Shown: positions 12,552 to 24,470 of the stretch, piece after piece | How positions within the stretch are numbered: position 1 is the stretch's first letter | Layout: the number at the start of each line of letters is the position of its first letter | DNA from: Cordia subcordata | Taxonomy: Eukaryota; Streptophyta; Magnoliopsida; Boraginales; Cordiaceae | NCBI GenBank assembly: GCA_028554755.1 | Contig: JAPTOF010000003.1 | Coordinates: 662,501 to 726,500, forward strand | Length of the DNA: 64,000 nt | Reading direction: 5' to 3' | Translations under genes and position numbers: made by a program | Notes under the pieces: model-generated | Told to the model about the DNA's origin: nothing | The model's input: the letters and a program-made list of their open reading frames with translations, nothing else | Databases searched by the model: none

Positions 12552-13360
12552 GAAGACGAGGCTTTTAAAGATGACAGTTCTGTGGAGCGGAAGGTTTTTT
12601 TAAATTTAGAAAAAAAAATAGGGGAAAGAGTGAAAATGAAGAAGAAAGGGTTTAAAGGGCGTTTGGATTGGTTTTTTTTAAAAGTATTTTTTTTATAAAA
12701 TTTTAAGTAGTAGTAGAAGCTATATTTGTAGCGAGAAGTACTTTTTGAACTATAATAGTCATTTGGATAGAAAACTGTAAAAGCACATTTTTTTAGTTAA
12801 ATTACCAAAAAAGACACGCAGAAACATTTTTAATCATTTTCATTTGGGTAAAAAAGTAGTTACCAAAAATAAACTTTTATCTTTAAAAAAAACCACATCT
12901 ACTGTTAGTTTTTTAATTTTGTTTTTTATTTCATCACACATGTGATATTTAATTTTGATATTATAATTTTATTACAAAATTTAAATATTTTGCTTTAAAA
13001 AACTTAAATAAATCATGTGTATTATTTTATTTTTCTTTTTTTCATGGTAAAGAAAAATATATAAAAGGAAAAACATACCTTCAATTATTTGTCTAATATT
13101 AGTAGATCATCAATTCAAACTCATATACATTTGAAACATCAAAATGTTGTCCAAATAGGTGTCAAATTTAAGACTATAAAGGGAAAGAAGAACATAAATT
13201 TGACTACATGTTACAAAATATGACAATGTTCATTAACATCGCCTACTAATGACACACTCGTCCTGGCAATTGATCTCTAATAGCATCTCTTATTTCCTCC
13301 ATCACTTTAGTCTCTTCTGAAGTTGACTCTTCCTATTCTTGAGTTGGCACTTCTTCATTA

Positions 13361-14587
13361 TTAGTAGATGCTCTCTCTAGCCTCTAACTCAGATAAATTC
13401 TCTAAACTTTTTAGAATATTTATATCAGGTGAGTCCTCTCTTCTTATATAATTATAAAGTGTAAAACATACCCATATAATAGGAAATTGCGTTTGAAGTT
13501 CAAAATTAGTCAAATTTTGCAAGATTCTCCACCTTCCTTTGCAAACTCCAAAAGTTCTTTTAATAACACTTCTCAAGCTTGACTGATGATAGTTAAACAA
13601 TTCATTCCGTGATCTGAAAGTTGGAGCCAACCTAAATTGTGGAAGATTATACCTTGTGTTCTTATATGGGCCTAAGTATCCCTTGAAAGTAGGATATCCA
13701 AAATCAATAAGGTAATATTGACCTAGAAACAAATTAGAGTATATTAAACATAATGTCATATATCAAAATCCATAAAATAAATACAAATCATTTTAGATAT
13801 GTCTAACCTTCAGGTGGATGAGGAAATTATAGTTCAGGCTTTCGAAAAGTAGCCAAGAAAATTCTAGTATCATGTGCTGAAGCCTCCCAACCTATCAATG
13901 CAAATGTGAAGCATATTAAAGTCACATACAGCTAAAACAATTGTGCTAGTATATCCCTTTTTACCAGTGAATGGTATCTTTTTATCAATAGGAACATGGA
14001 TAGCAATATGAGTGCCATCTATAACTCCTATGCAATCCTTAAACCATGGCCAATATATTCATTTCCTAACTTGAGTCACCCTCGAGCATTGCTTGAGCAT
14101 CTCTAAACATATGATTAATTGGCCTAATATATTCATTTCCTAACTTTCTCACAGCTTTTAACACCCTATGAACTTGTCTCCATACAGTCTCTCCAGAATG
14201 TTGAAATCTCTCTTCAAGATCTCTATAAGAAGCTCCGTGCCCAATCATGTATAAAAACATAGCTACTGTCTCATCTAGGCCAACTCGTGTTGTTGGTTCC
14301 AAGCCAAACTTTGGAGTCAAGTCCTCTACTAATTTGTTGAACACGTGTTTTCTCATTCGAAATTGCTAAAAAAAACGCATCTCATGCCCCTTCTTCAATT
14401 CTTCTGCCCATTTTTGTCCTGTAAGAGGTGATTTTCTTTTTCCCTCCTTGATTACATATTGCCAATAATAATTTGTAACTGCTATTGTAGCCACGCTACT
14501 TCCTATTTGAAGTCAACGTTTATTGATACTTATCACTTGATTTCCATTTTCAGAACTTTCAGAATCTGTATCTGAAGTATTAGTCAT
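13361..14587 (-). pseudogene. Harbinger-type (DDE_Tnp_4) transposase, inactivated
   Basis: The N-terminal segment ([20 protein letters not shown], then [19 protein letters not shown]) and the catalytic domain match HARBI1/ALP1-like transposases. The first catalytic Asp (VIDGTH, codon 14017-14019) and the second (IDFGYP, codon 13703-13705) are visible. The third acidic residue, normally Glu in the IERTFG motif, is Lys (IKRTFG, codon 13559-13561). There is an early stop about 24 codons after the ATG at 14587. A frameshift lies near 13909, between the NML and [16 protein letters not shown] blocks, and a stop sits at 13827-13829. A 19-bp direct repeat (about 14051 and 14126) marks a local rearrangement before the first Asp. 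No active enzyme can be made. Confidence 0.88.
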
Positions 14588-14792
14588 CCTGTGTAAATAA
14601 AAATAAACAAAAATTTTAATTATAAAATACTTATCTCAATAAGACACATGATAAAAGACAAATATTTCATTCACGTAGTCAAATAAAAAATAACATGTCA
14701 TATAATCCAACAAGAAAATATTATGTCATACAATCCATGTTCGATAGCTAAAATAAATGAAAACATACGCATAAAACAAAATATAAAGTAAA

Positions 14793-15831
14793 TCAACATC
14801 GATCAACATCTTCATCCTTGAAGGTGGTCAACCATCCAATGTTTAGCTCAGGATCATTTTCCATAAAGTGGACAAATGCTTCCCTATTGTGTTTCTTGGC
14901 CAAGATTCTATAAGCCAAGAAGTACCGAGAGCTGCCTTTCACTAAACCAGGGACATCATTCAACAAGCTCAAACATCTATCGATACTGTAACGATCATTA
15001 GATATTGGTCCAGTCACGGTGGTTTGAGACATTTGGTCTATCCCAACAAAGAGTTGATCAAGAGAATCTTGAAGTTTTTCTGCCATTGCGCCCTTTTTCT
15101 CTTCTTCCCCTCCCCCCCCCCTTCCCTCCTTCTTCCTCTTGTTTCGAGCACTTGAGCTAGTTACATTAGGGGCATTGTTAGGGGGATCATTAAGGGCATC
15201 ATCAGTATCCCCATTACCTTCTAATGTTGGGCCATTAGCATCACCATTATTCACTGGTGGATCTTGATATGGTATGAAAACAGCATAACCAGTTGCCACC
15301 ACATCCTTGAAACAAGTTTCTAACAAATCTAAAAACTTTGGCCCTTGATCATTCCACTTTAGATATTCTATATTTTCCTGTAATTAAAATAGAAAAGTAA
15401 ATAAACAAAAAGCTTATAACACGTAAAGAGTTAACTTGAACAATATAAATTGAGATACTTACTTTGCCATTAGCAATCCAAAACTCCTTAAGGGCTTCTA
15501 TGGTTCTCTTCACTGGATCCCAACCAAGACCGGTTTGATTTTGGATAAGTTTTGCCCACAAGGAGAACTCCTTTTTCAAAGCATCCCACCTATTCTTTAG
15601 ATGTTTGTAAACATAATTATTTCCTGTCCTTTCATTAAACTTTTTTATCAAGTTCTTCTACCCCTCTTTGGTGGCATGCGAGTGAGATCTATTCCCAGCA
15701 TGCATTTCCTTAATACATGCCTTTAAGAATGCCTTTGTGTTACTACCACTCCATTTTGCCTTCTCTGTTCTCTCAACTTCACCCGAATTTGGATCCTCAG
15801 TAGTTTTTTTAAAAGCATACTTTGATGTCAT
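14793..15831 (-). pseudogene. Myb/SANT-like DNA-binding protein of the Harbinger element
   Basis: Reading from an ATG at 15831, the product contains AKWSGSNTKAFLKACIKEM and then NNYVYKHLKNRWDALKKEF, the Myb/SANT-like (PF12776-type) domain of Harbinger ORF1 proteins. One intron (15462-15378, GT/AG) joins it to ENIEYLKWNDQGP and a basic, low-complexity linker, followed by a conserved C-terminal segment (RYSIDRCLSLLNDVPGL). A TAG stop at 15660-15658 interrupts the Myb domain, so the gene is broken even though the 3' exon is open for 177 codons. ORF1 normally helps bring the transposase to the element ends. Confidence 0.82.
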
Positions 15832-15925
15832 TCTAATTAAACAAAGATTATCATCATCACTATCATTCTAATAAGCACTAAAAGTTATAAATATGAATAT
15901 TTGCCAACCCATTAGCAAATAAAAA

Positions 15926-17117
15926 ATCCAAAAAAATATCAATACACTTGGTCTTTTTTCTTCTTCATCAGAAAAAAAAAAAGGTAAACTCTCCTAACAT
16001 TTTTGGATATCTACACATTGTATTTCATAGCGAAAATAAGCAAACAATAGTTCGAAAAAATTGGGTAATTGTACCTAGAAAGTTACCTTTCAGCTTAACT
16101 AGATGCTCATTAACCATTGTAAAGCCTGATAGTTGTCTTAACAAATTAAACTTCCAGACATAAAAACAAAAATGTCTGGAATATAATTGCCTTTTCTATA
16201 CTGTGTCTAGCATGTTGTGAAGAAAACATATGGCCTTGATAAATGCAGAGTAATAGTTTCTTGAGAAATAACTATTAAAAGCTATCCAACAGTTCACAGC
16301 AAATCCAAATTCTTGAACATATCCATTCTTCAATACATTTCGTCTTTTTTCTTCATCAGAAAAAAAAGAAGAAGGTAAACTCTCCTAAAAATATCCTCTT
16401 GACCTTGACAAGCCATGGGGAATCTTAGTTTTATGTCTCAAAAGCATCTAATGTGACGGATAAAAAGACAAAAGAATCATAACAAAGAATCATAAGAAAT
16501 TATTTTTAAAAAATCCAAAAAAAAAATATATCAATACACAAATCTGGGGATGATAGAGAGAGAAAAAAAATAAAAGTAAAAAGTTATTTGAGAATCAATC
16601 TCAACCTGATAGAATTGAAAATAACTTGAGAATCAATCTCAACCTAAAGGTATTACTTTTGCAAATTCTCAGCTCTTCGCGGACCCTTCAACAGAGCCAC
16701 TAACACACTGGTTTTAAAGGAATTTAGTTACAGTATGTACTCATCTTCAACAGTTTCATAGCGATCTTTAAGGCGCACTAACTAGGAATTGTTTAAACTA
16801 CAAGGATTACTCAAGATCTTGGTGAACCGCAGCAAAAATTAGTTCAAATAACTATCTAGCTCTTTCCCTTCATCTTCGCTCTCCTACTTAACATGAAGAA
16901 AGGATATAGAAGAAAAATGAGACACAGGATCTTCAAGGTTTAAGAAGATAAAAGTTTAAAAGCAACTCGAGCATGATTATTGACGCGAAAAGGTCTTTAA
17001 GTTTTATGACTCAAAAAGTATCTAATGTAACGGATAAAAAGACAAAAGAATCATAAGAAATTATTTTCAAAAAATCCAAAAAAAATATCAATACACAGAT
17101 CTGGGGATGATAGAGAG
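15926..17117. repeat. Internal direct repeats in the Harbinger right arm
   Basis: A block of about 120 bp occurs at 16423-16559 and again at 16997-17117. It contains ATCTAATGT, ACGGATAAAAAGACAAAAG and CTGGGGATGATAGAGAG. A shorter partial copy lies near 15926-15950. A second pair, around CTTCATCAGAAAAAAA and GGTAAACTCTCCTAA, occurs at about 15954-15998 and 16344-16388. These lie upstream of the transposon genes and carry no reading frames. Confidence 0.7.
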
Positions 17118-17189
17118 GAAAAAAAATAAAAGTAAAAAGTAGAACTTACTTGTGAAATCTGCAATCTTTGGAGAGCTGCAAGAAGACAG

Positions 17190-17218
17190 AGGGGGGAGAG
17201 AGAGAGAGAGAGAGAGAG

Positions 17219-17284
<66 letters not shown>
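17190..17284. repeat. Compound (GA)n(TA)n(GA)n microsatellite
   Basis: A GA run is followed by a TA run of about 28 bases (17223-17249) and a second GA run up to 17284. It is directly visible and likely length-polymorphic. It lies inside the right arm of the Harbinger element. Confidence 0.95.
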
Positions 17285-17287
<3 letters not shown>

Positions 17288-17426
17288 GTGTTTAATGATG
17301 GAGGTGAGTGAAAGAAGAGAAAGGAAAGTTTTTTTTATTGGGTCAGATGGTGTCAGCGCATTTTCTTTTAACGTTCTCTCTTATCTACCGCAGAAGCTTT
17401 TCCTCAAAGCTCAAATTTTGAGCTTC

Positions 17427-17640
17427 TATAAAAAGCTCATTTTGACCTTTTTTTCAACTTCAGCTTTTGGATAAAAAGCCAATCCAAACGAGTATTCACA
17501 CGTAAGACGTGCTTCTTTTGTCAAAAAAAGCCAATCCAAACGCAGTCTATAAAAAGCTCATTTTGAGCTTTTTTTTCAGCTTCAGCTTTTGGATAAAAAG
17601 CCAATCCAAACGAGTATTCACATGTAAGAAGCGCTTTTTT
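17427..17640. repeat. 120-bp tandem duplication near the right end of the Harbinger element
   Basis: A unit beginning TATAAAAAGCTCATTTTGA and containing AAAAAGCCAATCCAAACG starts at 17427 and again at 17547, an exact 120-bp offset with few mismatches. Each unit contains a TIR-like CCAATCCAAACG. The region therefore has several copies of the terminal repeat sequence, so the true right terminus is ambiguous. Confidence 0.8.
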
Positions 17641-17693
17641 TGGTAAAAAAAAGTGCTTTTTGGCCAAAAAAAACCAATCCAAATGCAACATAA

Positions 17694-18500
17694 GAAGTTA
17701 CACCTAGGGGAAAATATTTCCTTTTTCCCCTTTAGCCATACCCCTTAAATTTTTTTTGGAACAACTCTAATTTTGTTTTTTATTTTCACCAATGCAAGAT
17801 GTGAAATTTGATTATATTCTACGCTAGACTTCAAATTTTCTTTTAATTGTCTACCTAATGTTGTAAATATATTTATTATAGTGTTATTCATATGCATGAT
17901 CCATATTTCAAAATCTAAAAATACATCACTTCATAATCTTGGAGGGCTAAGTTATATGGTAAGAGCATACTTTTATATATTATATGTGAGATTTTAATCT
18001 TGGAGGGCAGAGTTATATGGTAAGAGCATACCCCTATATATTATGTATGAGATTTTATCTAATAATCCTCTAATTAAGTCATTTAAGTGGTTGCCTCATA
18101 ATATATATACAGAGACAATCAGAACATTATAACAATTAAACTTATCCCTAAATGCTTCTTTCGTCTATATTTCAAGTTATACATTTTAATCAACCTTTTG
18201 AAATATGCTAACTACTAGATTAGGGAATTCTAGAAATGCTTATCCTACTACCATACATGTCTTATCGTAAACTTTAGAAGAATTCTGAATCTCGACCTTT
18301 GTTGAAACTAAAAAAGTCAATTTTCAAGGCAAATAGACAAAGTTGTATGAATTGGAATTAATGGATAGTTCAACCACTTGAGACTATCTCTTTTAGTAAA
18401 GTGGTCCTTAGTTCATGTCCCATGAAGGACAGCGTTTGGTTGGAAATAGGAGTTTAAAGAAATTTAACACACACACACACACACACACTTATATGTATGA
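17694..18500. other. A/T-rich intergenic DNA
   Basis: No gene is seen. A short tandem duplication lies at 17938-18056 (GGAGGGC..AGTTATATGGTAAGAGCATAC in both copies). A CA microsatellite lies at about 18470-18488. Confidence 0.5.
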
Positions 18501-19720
18501 GGGTCAATTACGAGCTCTCTCTTATCACCCATCCATCCTTTAGTGTAAATAGGTGTGAACTCCCTTACTGATCTTACTCCAACAAATTCTCAAGAAGCCA
18601 ATTCTCTCTCTCGATCTATTTTATCGATAAGAGCTCTGAATGAATGAGCAATAAGTTTGGTTCTAACTATTCAAAGCAAAAGAAATAGAATATTATATAG
18701 CCTATAGCTATAGGGCTAGGCTCCGCTCCTTGCTTGAGCTACCAGCTTTCTTATATTTCATTCCTACTGATTAATTTGAGTCCTTGAGAGCTTAGACGTC
18801 AGCGGGGAAGAACTTCGAAAGAATTTCATTGGCTCCTCCTTTCTTGCCTTCTTGATGGTATCTAGTTGAAATGGTTGTTGGATTGCCCCTAGTTCAAGCT
18901 CTAAGTTAAGCATTCACGAGCCAAAGACCTCTTACTACACTCCTGAGCCTAGAAAGAAAAATCCCATTTGCTTAATATGTACTACTATGTAGCAAATGAT
19001 TTAGCTATCGTTATTCCTCTACCAGCTTCTTCTTGGCATCAAGCTAGCCTTTATTCCTAGCATCAACAGGCAATCTTGCATAAAAAAGAAAAAAGGCTAT
19101 TGATTTGGCTAATTCAATAAAGGAAAAAGGCATCCATTCTACGAGTCAATTGGGTCATAAAACACGATTTAATCTTCTCTTTGACTCAAGAATTTGGAGA
19201 CAAGGGATTGAGCCTTTGAGTGTCAACTAAAATTTGACCAATTGAAACCCGATTGTTAACTATATCACTCCTTTTACACTTCAAAAAAATTTAGAAGCTA
19301 CTCTTCTCAAATTATGGTTTGGAGAATCCGTTCACTGCATCCTTATTGTAAATTCCAATGAGCTCTCTACAGACTAATGATCGTAATCCCTTTTTACAAG
19401 GGCACCAGTGATTAAAGGTTGGTAGGTGTATTAATAATGTATTGGTTCTGTTTTACTTTAATCGAAGCCCTTATTTTTATACCCTGAGGGAGCGCCCTTT
19501 TCTCCATGTTCAAAGTCTTTCAGCATAAATTCCTTGCAATCATCCGAATATTCCAATAGAACCTTGATTTTCAACTAAATCAGACCCATAAGACAGCTAA
19601 GGGAAATTGATTTAGTTGTTACCCTGACGACGTCTCATGCAAACCCTCACGCCCTTCTATTATCGGAAACCCATTAATCATATTGGGCCGATTTACGAAA
19701 AATTCAGCTAATTCTGCCCA
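18500..19720. other. Possible mitochondrial DNA insertion (NUMT)
   Basis: This stretch has a base texture unlike the flanking DNA. It is less A/T rich, with segments such as CTCCGCTCCTTGCTTGAGCT and GGAGCGCCCTTTTCTCC that resemble plant mitochondrial intergenic sequence. No organellar gene could be identified in it and no exact borders are visible. The call rests on composition and general resemblance only. Confidence 0.3.
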
Positions 19721-20161
19721 ATACACTTATAGACTTACATCTTTTGTATTTCCTTTGAGTAATACAACTTCTGTACTCATTCTGCCAAAAAGGGCAAAAA
19801 ATAAAATAAAATAAAAGAAGAGGACTTTTACTAGTTTGGAGAATTCTGTCGTGATACACCCCTCTTGACTTGTTGAACTGCAGGCCCAGGGAGCCCAATC
19901 CACGATGCACTGAACACTCCAAAGAATGAAAGCCCAAACAGCATATAGTCTATTACCTCTCTCCCTCCAGCATGTTGACAACATTTCGCCAATCAATTCC
20001 TATCCATTTTAGAAAACCTTGCAAGCTTCAAACACTGAGTAAATGTCCATCACAACTAATCTTTCTGAAATTATGAATCATGCCTGATTATTCTTTTCTT
20101 TTTCCAACAATTAATACAAATCAAATCTTTTTTTTTGCCCTTTTTCGTTATCTTCATCTGA

Positions 20162-23100
20162 ATGGCAGCTCATACATTTGTAATAGCAACGCCATCTTCA
20201 ACCTCTCAATCTTGCAAGAAACCCAATGAGCTGCCCAGTTTCAACCTTAGGTCAAACAGTTTAGTCAACTATTTTCTGGGCACGAAGCTTTTTGCTCAGC
20301 CGTCAAATTTACGTCTTCAAGCTCCAAAACGACGTAGTTTCACTGTTGCAACGGTCTTGTCTAGTCTCCCAACTACGTAAGCTTAAAATTTTATCATTAT
20401 CCTCTTTGTATCCAAAATGACATACATATTGTTTATATTTTCAAGTGTAAAGGCCTTTTCTTTTGTGTTGGTGATAGTGTTGAATTTTGATTATTGCAGA
20501 AAACCAGAGAAGGATACTAATGAGAAATTGCCAAAGTGGGTTTTGTTTTTTTTTTTGTTAATGTTAAATTCTTTTTAGTTTTCTTTTTTTTTTTTTTTGC
20601 TGTTTAAGGATAGAAATGGGTTTTGGGGGTTTTGAGCTACCTTGATATATGATCGATTGTTCAGATGGTCCGCGAGGGCAATAAGGTCATTTGCAATGGC
20701 CGAGTTGGAAGCTAGGAAGCTCAAGTACCCTAATACTGGGACTGAAGCTCTGCTAATGGGTATCTTGGTTGAAGGTTTGTGATTCTTGTAATTTTTATGT
20801 TGATTCTTGTTCATCTAATATTTATTAGCTACGAGTATTAGTTATATCTTTGCCTTGTTTTTTCCTAACTGCAAAAAGATCTTGTGATTTGCCAAAGTAG
20901 CACGTAAACTGTGTGTTATCGCTATTATCTAATGAGCTGTTATGACTCCTAAGGATTTAGCAATTGCATGTTAGAGCTTAAACAATGTGTTACCATGATA
21001 ATCCAGTAAGCTGCTAGAATTCATAACAATTTAATAATTAAGACTTAAAGGAACAACAATTATCTAATAAGCCGCGACCACCATTCCTAAAAATGTAGAA
21101 GGAAACCTCTCGCCTTTGGTGGGCACATGGTCAATCAGCCGCATTCTTACAAACATGGGTAATATAAAATTATTCCAGTAGCGCATGATGTTCAATTCTG
21201 ACAAAACACTATGTTTTGTTTCACATTCTTATAGATATAAGCATGATAAGGTTATTCTGGTGCTATTGATGATATACTACTTGTTTGTTATCTGTCCTGA
21301 TACTTATTCATTAGTTAAGCTCTTAAATATAGATTCATGAAAATAGTAACTAACATTCACATGCTACATTGCCGAACCAATGCTCTTAGGCCTATAAATA
21401 GTATTCCCTTTTCTCTGTCTCTCATCCAAAGTCACAATAGAGGTACTTCTCAGAGTAGCAAAATGAAATATCTGATGCTTTTATGGCGGATAATTGCAGG
21501 GACAAGTTTAGCTGCTAAGTTTTTGAGGCAAAATGGTATCACAATTTTCAAGGTGCGAGAAGAAACTGTGAAGTTATTAGGCAGATCGGACATGTATATT
21601 TTCAGTCCTGAACGTCCTCCATTGACCGAACCAGCTCAGAGGGCTCTCGATTGGGCACTTAATGAGAAATTGAAATCAGGTAGTCTATGTTCCTACAGTG
21701 GTCAATGTGTGCATTTTTTATGATATAGTGCTTTTGAAATTCTTCTGTATTGCTTTCTAGTTTATGGTACCTTACGGTGTCGGATATGATTTTTGTCACG
21801 CCAGGTTCTTGATTCCAATACGTGAAACAGATTCTGATTTTTCCTTGAAATATTTTTGTTTAACTAGTTTAAGTTGTATATCGTAGATTCTGAAAGCTGA
21901 TTGGATAGCAAGATCAAAAAGTTTAAAGTGGTTTAGTTTTTCTCAAAAAGATAGAATTTTGGTCCACTATGCTGAGCAATGCTGATTATGGCACCTAATC
22001 TCGCCTCAGTGTTGATGTAGAGAATGGCCTTTGCGTGATGCTATAACTCCCGTTAACTTGTCCTACATGGAAAAATCCCAAACATCAAGTCTATCATATT
22101 CTAGGTTGCTACTCCTAGTATCGATTGATTTTGGGATGAACCCTCATGTTTCTTAACATGGTATCAGACCCAGCCCTTGGTCCTCTCTTGTCATCCTAGT
22201 ACCAATTGATTTTGGGATGAAACCTCATATTTCTTAGCATAGTATCAAAGCTAGCCAGTGGTTCTCTCTTATTCATCCATATGTGACTTGCTCCTTTGGG
22301 AACTTATATCATGTACTTGCAAGTACACAATATAAAGTATACCGCTGAATAAACAGTTGTAGAATATTGGACAAATAGTTGTGGGGTACTGAACAAACAG
22401 TTACTGGACAAACAGTTGTGGGGTACTGGACAAACAGGCAGGTACCCCTTGCAAGGCATACCTCCAGTTGCAGGATATAATTTGCGCGCCCCTTTCCTGG
22501 TTCCTAGTCACGGAGCTCACAGTCAATTCGCTATGTCTGCATCATCAAAACCTCATGTTTCTTAACAACTTCCTCATTTTGTTTGCATATGTGCCTGCTT
22601 TTTTGTCTAATATAAACAGCTTAGTGGTTTTGTTATGTCTTCCTCGGGTACTAGTGTTGTATATCAAATAAAGAAACTGCCTGTTTTTGAGTTGAGATCC
22701 AAATTTGGTGACTAATGTATTCATGACTATGAAGTAAGAAGATGGGGAAAATTATGTTACATGCTTCAGAATAGGATTAAATTGCTTAGCAACCCATATG
22801 GTAAGGTTGTCAAATAAGCTGTTGATTGTTTGGCCTTGTTTTTCATTAGTGGAGTTTTTAGTTGTTTTGAGGCTAATATTATACTTTCAAAAACATGGAG
22901 TAATAAAAAATGAGAGAAAACAATTTCTAACATGATGTCAAAATAGCTTTCAAAAGCATATTTTGAAAAGCTTCAATTTGGAGCTTTTGGATTTTCAGCT
23001 TTTTTTAGCTTCAACTCTTATATAAAAACTCTTTTGAAAATGGGACAAACAGGTTAGCTTTAACTTTTCAACTCACATAAAGTACTTTTAAGTGTCTAAA

Positions 23101-24470
23101 AGCTGGGCAGATAGATTCTTACTTGAGCAGTGAGGGAGGATGGGGAGAACTTATGGTTAGCTAACAAGCTTAGTGCTGATATATCTGGAAAAGCTTGAAT
23201 TTTTTGGTGGCATCTTAACGTCTCAACGTCAAACTTCTCCCCCTTTACGGATAGAAATTGCAAAATGACATAATGAGTGCAGAAATTCGAACACATCTGT
23301 ATATAATGGATGGTGTTGATACCACTTGCAGGAAGTGCATACTCCAGCAATGTGGTCGTCTTTTAGGAATGACTACAATTTCATCAATAAGATCCAAAAT
23401 GTTGTGATCATCAATAGAAGCTTCTTAGTTTCTCCATAAGAACTAACGAAGATATGGCATAAACGGCATGTTCGTTGTCTGATGCAACATTTCTATGCTT
23501 CAAACCTCATATTCTATGTTGTTTAACTTGATTAGTGTGTTGATAGTGGAGAAGCATTTGAATTTCCAAACTGCAGATTCTCAAAATAGACCACAAGTCA
23601 GCCTTAGTAACTGCTAACTATTCCAGGGGGTGAAAAAAAGAAACCCTAGTTACTACTATTTTATGCATGAGATGCTGTCCAGCGTCAATTGTATTTGTGC
23701 TAATGTGAAAAGGAAATATGTAGATTGCTTTTACCTAATTTACTTTAAATACCGAAATTGTGCACAACATATTCTTGTATACCAGCCCTCGGCCACATCA
23801 CTTATCAGTATCAAAGGAGTGCCTTTCTATATCAGATTGCAATTTGACACTTGCATTGCATTTGGTGGCATCAAGAGGAAGGTGCACTTGATTCTACGTA
23901 GTGTTTTCAACTGCCTATATAAATTTTGCCCTCTGTGTTTTACCAAAGGGTGTTTTACCAGCTTTGCCTTTAATGCTTAACTTGCTAGTATCTGTGCATC
24001 ATTAACTTGGTTATTGTCTACCAATGAGTCCTTCACATATTCAATTATTTGCTGTGGTAGACATGTCCAATATTAATTTTCAATTTTGAGCCAAGGTGAG
24101 TGTTTGGAAAAAATTGACTTATTTTTATTAGTTGGAACCTGGAAGACTAAATGATTATCATGTCCATCTGTTAATAATTTCCAAACCGCACTTTGGCTTT
24201 TATTAAGTGTTACTGATAATTCTTAAGTACAGGTGATGATGGCGAAATAACAACTACCCATTTGCTTCTTGGGATTTGGTCAGAGAAAGAATCGGCAGGG
24301 CATAAGATAATGGCTACCCTTGGTTTCGATGACAAGAAAGCTCAAGAGCTCGCGAAATCTGTGAGTTCTGGCTCCAGCTTTCATTTATCGATTCTCTAGT
24401 CCTCTTAAGTCTGACCTGTGATATTTCTTGTACGCAGATGGACAAGGATATTGTTTTGAGCCATAAGTAA
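20162..24470 (+). CDS. CLPT: Chloroplast Clp protease accessory subunit ClpT
   Basis: Six exons join in frame: 20162-20376, 20500-20535, 20665-20774, 21500-21679, 24233-24360 and 24438-24470, giving 233 residues. Arabidopsis ClpT1 and ClpT2 are of similar size. The first exon encodes a Ser/Thr-rich, acid-poor leader of about 70 residues that behaves like a plastid transit peptide. The mature part resembles the Clp ATPase N-domain fold, with two repeats (around RAIRSFAMAELEARKLKYP and later EITTTHLLLGIW). Land-plant ClpT proteins bind the ClpP/R core ring in the stroma and help assemble or dock the protease. Which of ClpT1 or ClpT2 this is cannot be settled by eye. Intron 4 is 2.55 kb and holds LTR-like repeats. 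The start is the first ATG after a pyrimidine-rich leader. Confidence 0.9.
22080..22450 (+). mobile_element. Copia-type LTR/primer-binding-site remnant in ClpT intron 4
   Basis: TGGTATCAGACC at 22159-22170 closely matches the initiator-tRNA-Met primer binding site (TGGTATCAGAGC) that follows the 5' LTR of Copia retrotransposons. It is preceded by TTCTTAACA, a common LTR end. The segment around GATTTTGGGATGAA through GTATCA is duplicated with an 80-bp offset (22126-22167 and 22206-22247), the second copy being decayed. Downstream, a GGACAAACAGTTGTGGGG unit is repeated at about 22349-22440. No retrotransposon coding region is present, so this is a fragment. Confidence 0.5.

Larger units (their letters stand above)
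12656..17690 (-). mobile_element. PIF/Harbinger transposon with two decayed genes
   Basis: The element is about 5 kb, flanked by TAA on both sides (12653-12655 and 17691-17693), the expected PIF/Harbinger target duplication. The left end reads AGGGCGTTTGGATTGG. The reverse complement of the right end reads TGTTGCATTTGGATTGG. It carries the two genes diagnostic of the superfamily on the minus strand, a Myb/SANT-like DNA-binding protein (14793-15831) and a DDE transposase (13361-14587). Both are broken. The right arm (about 15.9-17.7 kb) is noncoding with internal duplications and a compound microsatellite. Boundaries rest on TIR similarity and TSD match, so the right end could instead lie at one of the inner TIR-like copies. 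Confidence 0.75.

Noticed and set aside
17190..17284. A CRISPR-like or other spaced array
   Set aside because: It is a simple GA/TA microsatellite without spacers. CRISPR is not expected in plant nuclear DNA.
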